DNA of 64,000 nt from Bacillota bacterium (GTDB taxonomy: Bacteria > Bacillota > Clostridia > Lachnospirales > Lachnospiraceae): contig JAEXNR010000001.1 in assembly GCA_023439505.1 (NCBI GenBank), positions 83,692 to 147,691 of the forward strand, in the 5' to 3' direction. Position numbers and translations under genes: made by a program. Below the pieces are notes generated by a model, which did no database searches, was not told the origin of the DNA, and saw only the letters and a list, made by a program, of their open reading frames with translations. Of this stretch, positions 18,471-25,876 are shown in pieces. Within the stretch, counting starts at the first letter, position 1. Every line of letters begins with the position of its first letter.

Positions 18471-19961
18471 CTAAACGGCCGATGCCATTTTCATTATAGT
18501 CTGTTGATTAAATTCTTCTTTGCTTAATTCTCCTGTGATCCGCCCTTCGGCCAAAACTATAATTCGATCCGACATCCCCATCAACTCTTCCATTTCAGAC
18601 GAAATTAACAGAATTGTCTTTCCATTCGCGATTACTTCATTCATCAACTTATAAATTTCTGCTTTTGCACCTACATCAATACCTCGTGTTGGTTCATCAA
18701 AGATAATTAATTCGGACCTGGCAGCAAGCCACTTCCCGATGATTACCTTTTGCTGATTGCCGCCGCTTAAATTTTTTACCAATTGGTTCAGGGACGGAGT
18801 TTTAATTAAGAGTTCCTCTTCGTATTTTTTAGCATTTTCCAATTCTTTTTTATGATTAATTACCGACGCTTTGGATATCTTCTTGTAGATTGGCATATTA
18901 ATATTATTTTTAATAGATACGCCAAGCAAAACACCATGACGTTTTCGATCCTCCGGTAAAAGTGCTATGCCCAGATCGATCGCCTCTCTTGGAGATTTGG
19001 GATTGATTTCTTTCCCGTTAAACAGTATCTTTCCACTTGTCTTTTTTACCGCACCAAAAATCATCTGTACAAGTTCCGTACGACCGGCACCTACAAGTCC
19101 TCCAAGTCCAAGAATTTCACCTTTTCTAATCTGTAAGTTTATGTTCTTATCCCCGTTACCGCTTACATTCTGCAATTCCATTATAATATCCTTTTTCTTA
19201 TCACTTACCGGTCTGGAAGGATATGTCTCATTCAAGGCACGTCCTACCATCAATTGAATCAGCTCATCCACATGAGAATCTTTCGTAATCAGAGTTTTAA
19301 TATATTCACCATCACGCAATACGACGATTCGATCTGACAACCTATATATTTCTTCCAGCCTGTGAGAAATATAGATAATAGACACACCCTTAGATTTTAA
19401 CAGTTCACACACTTTAAACATACTTTCCACTTCCGCAGTCGTAAGAGGTGCAGAAGGTTCATCCATAATTAATACTTTTGCATCCTGTAAAATAGCTTTT
19501 GCGATTTCAATCATCTGCTGATAACCTACTGTAAGATCCCCCACCAGTGTTTTGGGATTGATCTTAATATTCAGTTGTGCAAATGCTTTCTCCGCTTCTT
19601 TTTCCATCGTCTTCTTGTCAACGACAATACCCTTTTTAATCGGATTTCCCAGAAAGAGGTTTTCCGCAGCCGAAAGACCTTTTACATTATTGAACTCCTG
19701 GTAGATAATTGCTATCCCGTTTTCTGCGGCCAGCTGAGGTGACATATGAGTAAATTCCTTGCCTTCGATCACTATTTTACCGGAGGTTGGGATAACGGCA
19801 CCGGAACAGGTTTTTATCAGCGTGGATTTTCCAGCCCCATTTTCGCCAATCAACGCAAGTATTTCTCCCCTTTTCACTTGAAGAGAGACGTCTTTTAATG
19901 CAACGACACCGGGATATTCTTTTCTAATATTCTGCAATTCCAAGATATAATCACTATTCAT
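18471..19961 (-). CDS. Ribose-type sugar ABC transporter ATPase with two ATPase domains
   Basis: The 496-residue protein has two fused ABC domains. The first is complete: GENGAGKST Walker A, VLIMDEPSAPL Walker B, and LTVGYQQ in place of a canonical signature. The second has LGGLVGAGRTEL in place of Walker A, LSGGNQQKV and LIIFDEPTRGID, the normal asymmetry of RbsA/MglA/XylG proteins. An in-frame ATG at 19973 precedes the GAGGA site, so the ATG at 19961 is the likely start. The gap to the binding-protein gene holds a strong hairpin. Confidence 0.93.
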   Translation of the reverse strand: MNSDYILELQNIRKEYPGVVALKDVSLQVKRGEILALIGENGAGKSTLIKTCSGAVIPTSGKIVIEGKEFTHMSPQLAAENGIAIIYQEFNNVKGLSAAENLFLGNPIKKGIVVDKKTMEKEAEKAFAQLNIKINPKTLVGDLTVGYQQMIEIAKAILQDAKVLIMDEPSAPLTTAEVESMFKVCELLKSKGVSIIYISHRLEEIYRLSDRIVVLRDGEYIKTLITKDSHVDELIQLMVGRALNETYPSRPVSDKKKDIIMELQNVSGNGDKNINLQIRKGEILGLGGLVGAGRTELVQMIFGAVKKTSGKILFNGKEINPKSPREAIDLGIALLPEDRKRHGVLLGVSIKNNINMPIYKKISKASVINHKKELENAKKYEEELLIKTPSLNQLVKNLSGGNQQKVIIGKWLAARSELIIFDEPTRGIDVGAKAEIYKLMNEVIANGKTILLISSEMEELMGMSDRIIVLAEGRITGELSKEEFNQQTIMKMASAV

Positions 19962-20058
19962 TATTTTCCTCATTTCTGCGCTTTTTTCTTATTGCGCATC
20001 TCAAGTCATAATGTAAAGCCATTTAGTTGTGCCATAGCACTTATATTTTTACTGACCA

Positions 20059-20087
20059 TTTGAGAAGCCGCAAAGCGGCTTCTCAAA
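20059..20087. other. Strong hairpin between binding-protein and ATPase genes
   Basis: A perfect 13-bp stem (arm TTTGAGAAGCCGC) with an AAA loop lies in the 203-base gap. It has no T run on either strand, so it is not an intrinsic terminator. Stems in this position in sugar ABC operons often shield the upstream binding-protein message from decay, giving more binding protein than transporter; that role is inferred. Confidence 0.6.
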
Positions 20088-20164
20088 GGCAAGTGTGTTG
20101 GCTGTCAATCTATCAAAAGTTACTTTCTGGCTATCTTAGTTACAACCTGTATGATGACTTTGAA

Positions 20165-21226
20165 TTATTTGTAATCTGCAAGGAAATCAGCTGCGTTAGA
20201 GCCATCAATAACTGTAAGCGGTCTTACGATATTTTGTTCAGCAAATTTCTCACCATTTAATAATTTCTCATAAAGATCAACCACTGCTGCAGCTGTCTTC
20301 TTATTGGAACCTTCAAATCCTACGGATGCTCTTGTTGCTTCACCGTTTACAATTGCTTGTAACTGTTGTTCTGTCGCGTCTGCAGAGAAGATACCCATAT
20401 CATCCGGAATCTTTCCTTCTGTCTTTGTCATGAAGGCCTGATTTGCACCGATATCACCACCTGCTCCGATAGAACAAACGATCTTTGTATCAGGATTTGC
20501 CTGGAGTATTGTCTCCATATTGGTTAATGCTGCCTGTGCATCAAGTGCCGGCTGCTGAGCAACCACTTTATATTTACCTTTTGCGATTTCTTCCAGTGCG
20601 TTTAAGATACCTGTTTCTCTTTCCAGCAGGATTGGAGTCTGAGGATAGTTCATGATTGCTACTTCTGCAACCTTGTCTCCGGTATAATGCTCGTTGATGA
20701 AATTAGCTGCTTCCTGACCAATTGCATATCCCAGCTTGGTATTATCAAGAATCCAGTTAAGATCTGTATTTGTCATTGCATCATCCCAGCACATTACCTT
20801 AATTCCTGCGTCTCTTGCTGCTTTCAGGTAATCTTCGATCGCATTTGGATCTGATGGATGAACCATGATCAGGTCTACCTGGTTTGTTACAAAGTTTTCA
20901 ATCTGCTGAATCTGAGTAGCTGAATTATCATTACATGCAAGGATTGTATAATCCCAGCCCTTTTCTTTTATTAACTTTTCAACTTCTCCGAATACCCCTG
21001 CCCAATAACTGTTTTCCAATGACTGGATGGTGATACCAACTTTAAACTTCTTATCAGCTTTTGTCGTATCCTCTGTTTTTGCATCGTCTTTTGATGTGTC
21101 GGTTGTGTCTTTGTTATCTGTTACAGGTGCTTTCGTATCTGTATCAGCCTTCTTTGTCGTACAACCAACCAATCCTGTTATTACCATCGCCCCAATAAGT
21201 AACAAACTAATGATTCTTTTTTTCAT
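20165..21226 (-). CDS. Ribose-type sugar ABC transporter substrate-binding lipoprotein
   Basis: The 353-residue protein has a lipoprotein signal (LLLIGAMVITGLVGC, Cys at about 22), an Asp/Thr/Lys-rich linker, and then a family 1 periplasmic binding fold: VGITIQSLENSYWAGVFGE, DLIMVHPSDPNAI and IPDDMGIFSADAT. AGGAGG lies before the ATG. It is the extracellular receptor of the importer encoded just downstream and lies directly after the polyol dehydrogenase gene, which supports a polyol or pentose ligand. Confidence 0.92.
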   Translation of the reverse strand: MKKRIISLLLIGAMVITGLVGCTTKKADTDTKAPVTDNKDTTDTSKDDAKTEDTTKADKKFKVGITIQSLENSYWAGVFGEVEKLIKEKGWDYTILACNDNSATQIQQIENFVTNQVDLIMVHPSDPNAIEDYLKAARDAGIKVMCWDDAMTNTDLNWILDNTKLGYAIGQEAANFINEHYTGDKVAEVAIMNYPQTPILLERETGILNALEEIAKGKYKVVAQQPALDAQAALTNMETILQANPDTKIVCSIGAGGDIGANQAFMTKTEGKIPDDMGIFSADATEQQLQAIVNGEATRASVGFEGSNKKTAAAVVDLYEKLLNGEKFAEQNIVRPLTVIDGSNAADFLADYK

Positions 21227-21322
21227 TATCTTTCCTCCTGTTTTTTTTATATAAACAGCGATTGCTGTTTATTTCGTTAAACTAACACCGATCCCGCTCC
21301 ATAGAAGGGACGTTTTGCCCGG

Positions 21323-22351
21323 CTAATCGTTTAATTTGATCACCGTCTTTCCTTTTCTTCTGTAATTCACATCCTCAAAGACCTTAATACAATCTTCCAG
21401 TTCAACAATATCACTGATCAGATCGGTCACATTCAGCTTGCCTGATTCCAAAATTGCAATAGAACGTTCAAAGGTATATGGATTAATGAAGGAAGAGGTA
21501 ATCTTTAATTCTTTTTTAAATACCACATCCGGTTTCACATTTATGGCAGTTTCCGGTCCTGTCAGTCCGAACATCATAACGGTTGCGCCTTTGCCTGCCC
21601 ACTGTATTGCATTCTCTATGGTATTTACATTCCCCACACATTCAATTACCACGTCAATATTCTTACAATTCGCCTTCAGAATAGCCTGCACATCTTCTTT
21701 TTGAGGATCAATCGCAAGGTCAGCACCCATCCGGATACCAAGTTCTCTTTTTCCGGCAATTGGCTCCGATAGAATGATTTTACTGGCACCAGCTATTCTT
21801 GCCAGTTGAAGCATGATAAGACCGATTGGTCCACCCCCGATTACCAATACCTCGTCACCGACTTTAATATTGCATAAATCAATGCCGTGAAGGCAGCAGG
21901 ATACCGGTTCCGTCATAGAAGCTGTCAGGGCATCCATCCCCTCTTTATATTGAAATACCTGCTTTTCGCAAACCACACAATATTGAGCAAATCCTCCGTC
22001 CTTTGTTGTACCATATCCAATGACATTTTCACAAAACTGCTCCATTTTATTTTTGCAGTAATAACATTCGCCACACATATGATTTGGATCAATTGTTACC
22101 AGATCACCAACCTTTACTCGTTTGACCTTTGATCCGATCTTCTCAATAATACCGGAAAACTCATGCCCCATGATAAGCGGCGGTGTAACCGCAAACGCTC
22201 CCCCGTCCCCACTGTATATATGGTAATCTGTACCGCAAACGCCGCAATATTTCACCTTAATCAGAACATCCGTCTCACCGATTTGGGGAAGCGCAACCTC
22301 CTCAACACGGATATCTTTTGGACCGTTATAGACCAACGCTCTCATCTGCAT
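21323..22351 (-). CDS. Zinc-dependent medium-chain alcohol dehydrogenase, sorbitol/xylitol dehydrogenase type
   Basis: The 342-residue enzyme of the MDR family has catalytic zinc ligands in KYCGVCGTD (Cys39) and GHEFSG (His63-Glu64), structural zinc cysteines in CGECYYCKNKMEQFC (93, 96, 99, 107), and the nucleotide-binding VLVIGGGPIGL. It oxidises a secondary alcohol of a polyol to a ketose with NAD(P). It is the first gene of the operon that runs on to the ribose-type importer, the SDR and the ribulokinase. The start used lies just after GGAGG with a four-base gap; an ATG at 22345 has a ten-base gap and is also possible. Confidence 0.9.
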   Translation of the reverse strand: MQMRALVYNGPKDIRVEEVALPQIGETDVLIKVKYCGVCGTDYHIYSGDGGAFAVTPPLIMGHEFSGIIEKIGSKVKRVKVGDLVTIDPNHMCGECYYCKNKMEQFCENVIGYGTTKDGGFAQYCVVCEKQVFQYKEGMDALTASMTEPVSCCLHGIDLCNIKVGDEVLVIGGGPIGLIMLQLARIAGASKIILSEPIAGKRELGIRMGADLAIDPQKEDVQAILKANCKNIDVVIECVGNVNTIENAIQWAGKGATVMMFGLTGPETAINVKPDVVFKKELKITSSFINPYTFERSIAILESGKLNVTDLISDIVELEDCIKVFEDVNYRRKGKTVIKLND

Positions 22352-22474
22352 AAAACCTCCGTAACTATTTGTCATGATTCCACTTCCTATGTATTCCCTG
22401 TTTTTACTGCCTGATAACTGATGGTGTTACGATAACTTATGGAACATTTCTGTCTCATCAGTACATGTATAAGA

Positions 22475-22492
22475 TTACATGAATTTCCTCCT
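22475..22492 (-). promoter_or_regulatory. Ribosome site followed by a start-stop pair in the operon leader
   Basis: In the 362-base gap before the polyol operon the minus strand reads AGGAGG, six bases, ATG, then at once TAA (ATG 22480-22478, TAA 22477-22475). A strong ribosome site leading to a one-codon frame could hold a ribosome on the leader. It may equally be chance. Confidence 0.25.
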
Positions 22493-22550
22493 GATTAATA
22501 TCCCAATAGATTTTTAAATATCCAAGTATCTTATGAATTTCATCTTGAAA

Positions 22551-22600
22551 CACAAAAAAACACCCCTTTGTTTCAAAGCTGAAACCAAGGGATGTTTTTC
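22551..22600 (-). terminator. Terminator after the ZIP transporter gene
   Basis: Arms 22561-22574 and 22581-22594 (CACCCCTTTGTTTC with GAAACCAAGGGATG, two G-U pairs) close a six-base loop. TTTTTTTG follows on the minus strand and TTTTT on the plus strand, so it can work both ways. It keeps ZIP transcription out of the polyol operon. Confidence 0.75.
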
Positions 22601-22713
22601 TACGTTCATTTTTTTCTATTCATAATAAGTGAAACCCTTTACCCGCTCATCTTGTTTCATATCCCATCATAACATATCCCTGTTAATGAAGTGTATCAGA
22701 GCGCTTTATGGGG

Positions 22714-23523
22714 CTACAAAAACAGCAGCAGACTGAGTGCCATGACTGCCATGCCTGCGATCAGTCCATAGATGGAAAGATGATGTTCTCCATATTCTCT
22801 TGCAGAGGGCAGTAATTCGTCAAGACTAATGTATACCATGATCCCTGATACAGAGGCAAAAATGAAACCAAACATAGCTTCATTAAAGAAGCGAAATAAA
22901 ATCAAATATCCGATCAGTGCTCCTACGGGCTCCGACAATCCTGACAGGAAGGATAGCCGGAATGCTTTCTTTTTATTCCCGGTTGCATAAAAGATTGGAA
23001 CCGCCACAGCGATACCTTCCGGTATATTGTGTATAGCAATTGCAGCAGCTATGGGAATCCCGAGATTGGGATCATTTAATGCTGCAGTAAAGGTAGCCAG
23101 CCCTTCCGGGAAGTTATGAATTGCGATGGCAAGTGCGGTAAACAGCCCCATTCTCATCAAATTCGCTTTGTGGGATTCACTTTTCCCATCCATCTCTTCT
23201 ACCGTATGGATCTCGTGGGGATTTTCTGCGGAGGGGATCAGCTTGTCTATCATCGCAATTAAGAATATCCCAAAGAAAAAACCTCCCACAGTGGCCCAGG
23301 TCCCGGCTTTCACTCCAAGAGATGATGTCAGAGCGTCTTTGGCTTTAACAAATATCTCAACAAAGGAAACATAGATCATAACTCCGGCGGAAAAGCCCAG
23401 TGCAACGGATAGAAACCTGGTATTGGTTTTCTTCGTCAGCAAGGAAAGCGCACTGCCTATTCCTGTAGAAAGTCCTGCAAACAGTGTAAGTAAAAACGCA
23501 AATAAAACATCCGAAAATTCCAT
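22714..23523 (-). CDS. zupT: ZIP family metal transporter, ZupT-like
   Basis: The 269-residue membrane protein has eight segments and the family metal-site motifs HNFPEG and HNIPEG in adjacent helices 4 and 5. A cytoplasmic loop (HTVEEMDGKSESHK) between helices 3 and 4 is His/Asp/Glu-rich. It imports divalent metals such as Zn2+, Fe2+, Co2+ or Mn2+. The frame begins MEFSDVLFAFLL after a GGAGG. It is a single-gene unit with its own terminator. The symbol reflects overall similarity to ZupT; metal preference is unknown. Confidence 0.9.
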   Translation of the reverse strand: MEFSDVLFAFLLTLFAGLSTGIGSALSLLTKKTNTRFLSVALGFSAGVMIYVSFVEIFVKAKDALTSSLGVKAGTWATVGGFFFGIFLIAMIDKLIPSAENPHEIHTVEEMDGKSESHKANLMRMGLFTALAIAIHNFPEGLATFTAALNDPNLGIPIAAAIAIHNIPEGIAVAVPIFYATGNKKKAFRLSFLSGLSEPVGALIGYLILFRFFNEAMFGFIFASVSGIMVYISLDELLPSAREYGEHHLSIYGLIAGMAVMALSLLLFL

Positions 23524-23678
23524 AGTAATCCTCCCTCCAACCTGCCAATGCCCGCGAATTTGGGCATCAGCACAAATTTGCCGTGTGAATCAGTTTTTCA
23601 TAATTCACACCAGTTTCTCCTTTCTTTTCCTTCCCCTGACGTTAGAATAGCAGAATAATCGGGGTCCGGATCTGCTGC

Positions 23679-24941
23679 TCAAATCTCTTGCGCATAATCA
23701 AGCATCTTTGATAATCGCAGGAAGGTCAATCTCCTGCGAACATAGGGACATAATTGCAGGGTGAGCTCCTTTTGATCCTCTTGTAATCCGATTTCACTCA
23801 TATCGGCTACACAGCCGGCATCCTTTAATTCCATCTTCATTACTTTCGAATCCGGCAGTTCCTGCAGCAGCAACAGGATCTTGGGCAGTGACTTCGATAA
23901 GACCTCCAAAGAAACACTTTCTAAAATATTCTGTCCGTTCTCCTCCATGATGTCCTCATAGAGTCCCTTCCTTCCAAAAGTCTGCTGCAGTAAATTTGTT
24001 TCAAATTCCACAGACTTTCTTACTCCACATTTACCATCGGCAATCGCCTTTCTGATCTTTTCATAGTGCTCCAGGCAAAGGATCAGTCCTATGGATACCT
24101 TCTCTCCATGAAGGGCATCCAGCTTATCATTTATAATCCCCATTTCCCATAAATGAGCCACATGATGCTCTGCTCCGGATGCAGGTCTGGAGTTTCCGAT
24201 CATCTGCATGGCAAGGCCTGATAAAATCAAGGCATACATGAGTTTCTCCGTACTTTCTTTATCGTGGTTCCGAATCTTATCCAGTACAGCTTCAACCTGG
24301 CGAACTGCCTCAAACTCTAACGCATAAATCCGGTCACAAAAATACTCTCCGGTCACCAGACTTGAGATCTTCCAATCCAACAGTGCGATATACTTTCCAA
24401 GCAAATCAGATATTCCGGAGGCAGTTAATCGATACGGTGCATGCGTAAAGATATCACTGTCAGCCAATACATAGATGGGAGCCACTGCAGGCATCGTCTT
24501 TTTCATACCATGCCAGGTCATTGCCGCAACGGTGGATACAAACCCATCCACACTTGCAGCAGTTGGTACCGATAGGAAAGGAATATTTTTATCATGCGCT
24601 ATGTACCTTGTAACATCATGTACCGTACCGCTTCCAACAGCAATCAGCAGGTCGGTATCCGGTTTCAATCGTTCCAGTACATCATCAACCTGCTTATCAT
24701 CCGCATGGATGTCATTCCCCTTAAGCTCCAATACCGGATAGTTATGAAAGTACTCCCCCATCGCTTCCCCGGAAGCTTCTCTCGTGTTTTTATCACACAG
24801 GAATACGGGATGTTCATATCCCTTTAAGATCTCCTTCAAATGTCTTGTTGCCTGCGCTTCAATTAAAATTCCCTTTACAGAAATTTCATGTTCTTTACCA
24901 CAGGAACAGACGCTGTTAAATCTGTCCAAATCCACCTTCAT
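23679..24941 (-). CDS. egsA: sn-glycerol-1-phosphate dehydrogenase, EgsA/AraM type
   Basis: The 420-residue protein of the iron-dependent alcohol dehydrogenase/dehydroquinate synthase fold makes sn-glycerol-1-phosphate from dihydroxyacetone phosphate with NAD(P)H. Seen motifs are IAVGSGTVHDVTRYIAH (nucleotide loop), SVPTAASVDGFVS, SGISDLLGKY (metal Asp) and GAEHHVAHLWE (metal His). The length fits bacterial AraM rather than the shorter archaeal enzyme. GGGAG lies eight bases before the ATG at 24941, while the upstream in-frame ATGs lack a site. In Bacillus the homologue feeds archaeal-type prenylglyceryl lipids. Confidence 0.87.
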   Translation of the reverse strand: MKVDLDRFNSVCSCGKEHEISVKGILIEAQATRHLKEILKGYEHPVFLCDKNTREASGEAMGEYFHNYPVLELKGNDIHADDKQVDDVLERLKPDTDLLIAVGSGTVHDVTRYIAHDKNIPFLSVPTAASVDGFVSTVAAMTWHGMKKTMPAVAPIYVLADSDIFTHAPYRLTASGISDLLGKYIALLDWKISSLVTGEYFCDRIYALEFEAVRQVEAVLDKIRNHDKESTEKLMYALILSGLAMQMIGNSRPASGAEHHVAHLWEMGIINDKLDALHGEKVSIGLILCLEHYEKIRKAIADGKCGVRKSVEFETNLLQQTFGRKGLYEDIMEENGQNILESVSLEVLSKSLPKILLLLQELPDSKVMKMELKDAGCVADMSEIGLQEDQKELTLQLCPYVRRRLTFLRLSKMLDYAQEI

Positions 24942-25400
24942 ACTCTGTTCTCCCATCATATTCATAATCAATCTGTCATTGCCGGAAATCCTTCTATTAC
25001 GATTTCTTTTTATTCTTTATATTCTATTTCCATATCCATCTTTTTCATAAAACCGATCGCTCCTTTTTATGATATATTGTAAATAGAATTGTAACATTAC
25101 ACTGACTTATCCCGAATGCGTGTTCTATCGAACTACTACCATTATAATAGATTTTACAACACTTTTCCAGCAAAAAAGGACAATCTTTATTAATTATTTC
25201 AATAGTGCATAGCACTGTTTTAATAATCTATCAACAAATATTATAAGCGTTGATGGCACTTGCTATAACCCTAGTACTGGCCGGAGATACTTCTCTTTGG
25301 TATTATTGATCGAACTCATTGTGCCTCATGATGATAAGGGGAGAGAGCTGTAACTCACATCTAAATATTTTTTTATTTTAATTTTTTTTGTAAAAAGGTA
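24942..25400. other. Non-coding AT-rich gap before the cold-shock gene
   Basis: This stretch between egsA and the cold-shock promoter holds no convincing gene, terminator or repeat. It must carry the egsA promoter, but no pair of boxes with normal spacing stood out. Confidence 0.4.
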
Positions 25401-25429
25401 TTGACACCCACCAATATCCATGATATTAT
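25401..25429 (+). promoter_or_regulatory. Sigma-A promoter of the cold-shock gene
   Basis: A perfect TTGACA (25401-25406) and TATTAT (25424-25429) are spaced by 17 bases. Transcription from about 25436 gives a leader near 130 bases, the long leader typical of cold-shock genes. Confidence 0.75.
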
Positions 25430-25459
25430 TAGGAAGTTATTTTAGATGTCAATTTTGAT

Positions 25460-25517
25460 TCACATATTTTTGTAAGTCATTGATTCATTTAATGATTTAC
25501 AAAAATATGTGATTTTT
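25460..25517 (+). promoter_or_regulatory. Long hairpin in the cold-shock gene leader
   Basis: Arms 25460-25481 and 25491-25512 form a 22-bp stem with a single G-U pair and a nine-base loop, followed by TTTTTATTT. It lies wholly between promoter and ribosome site. It could act as a terminator-like attenuator or a temperature-dependent RNA switch; both readings are inference. Confidence 0.7.
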
Positions 25518-25564
25518 ATTTACATTAAAAATATTCAAAATATTATTATTAGGAGGTATCTTTT

Positions 25565-25768
25565 ATGAACAAAGGTACAGTTAAATGGTTTAACGCACAA
25601 AAAGGATTTGGATTTATTACTAACAGCGAAAATGGCGAAGATATTTTTGTACATTTCTCAGGAATTGCTACAGATGGCTTCAGATCATTAGAAGAAAATC
25701 AGAATGTAACTTTTGATATTACTAATGGCGCTCGCGGCTTACAGGCTGTTAACGTTGTAGTAGCTTAA
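25565..25768 (+). CDS. cspA: Cold-shock protein, CspA family
   Basis: The 67-residue protein is one OB fold with the two RNA-binding motifs KGFGFIT and DIFVHFSGI. It binds single-stranded RNA and melts structure at low temperature, or acts as a general RNA chaperone. AGGAGG lies eight bases before the ATG. The leader is long and strongly folded and the gene ends at a strong terminator, so it is a single-gene unit. Firmicutes carry several paralogues, so the letter of the symbol is only approximate. Confidence 0.95.
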   Translation: MNKGTVKWFNAQKGFGFITNSENGEDIFVHFSGIATDGFRSLEENQNVTFDITNGARGLQAVNVVVA

Positions 25769-25789
25769 TTACATTTTCCTTTAAAAAAG

Positions 25790-25837
25790 AGATCGCTTCA
25801 GACAAAACAGATTGTTTTGTCTGAAGCGATCTTTTTG
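25790..25837. terminator. Bidirectional terminator between cspA and topB
   Basis: A perfect 19-bp stem (25790-25808 with 25814-25832, arm AGATCGCTTCAGACAAAAC) with a five-base loop has TTTTT on the plus side and six A before it, which become T on the minus side. It serves both converging genes. Confidence 0.93.
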
Positions 25838-25876
25838 TCTATGAAACTGAACTATCCTTGATTTGATTGCTCAGAG

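Noticed and set aside
22352..22713. Possible riboswitch before the polyol operon
   Set aside because: The only strong stem is a terminator that fits the ZIP gene upstream; no aptamer-like conserved core was recognised.
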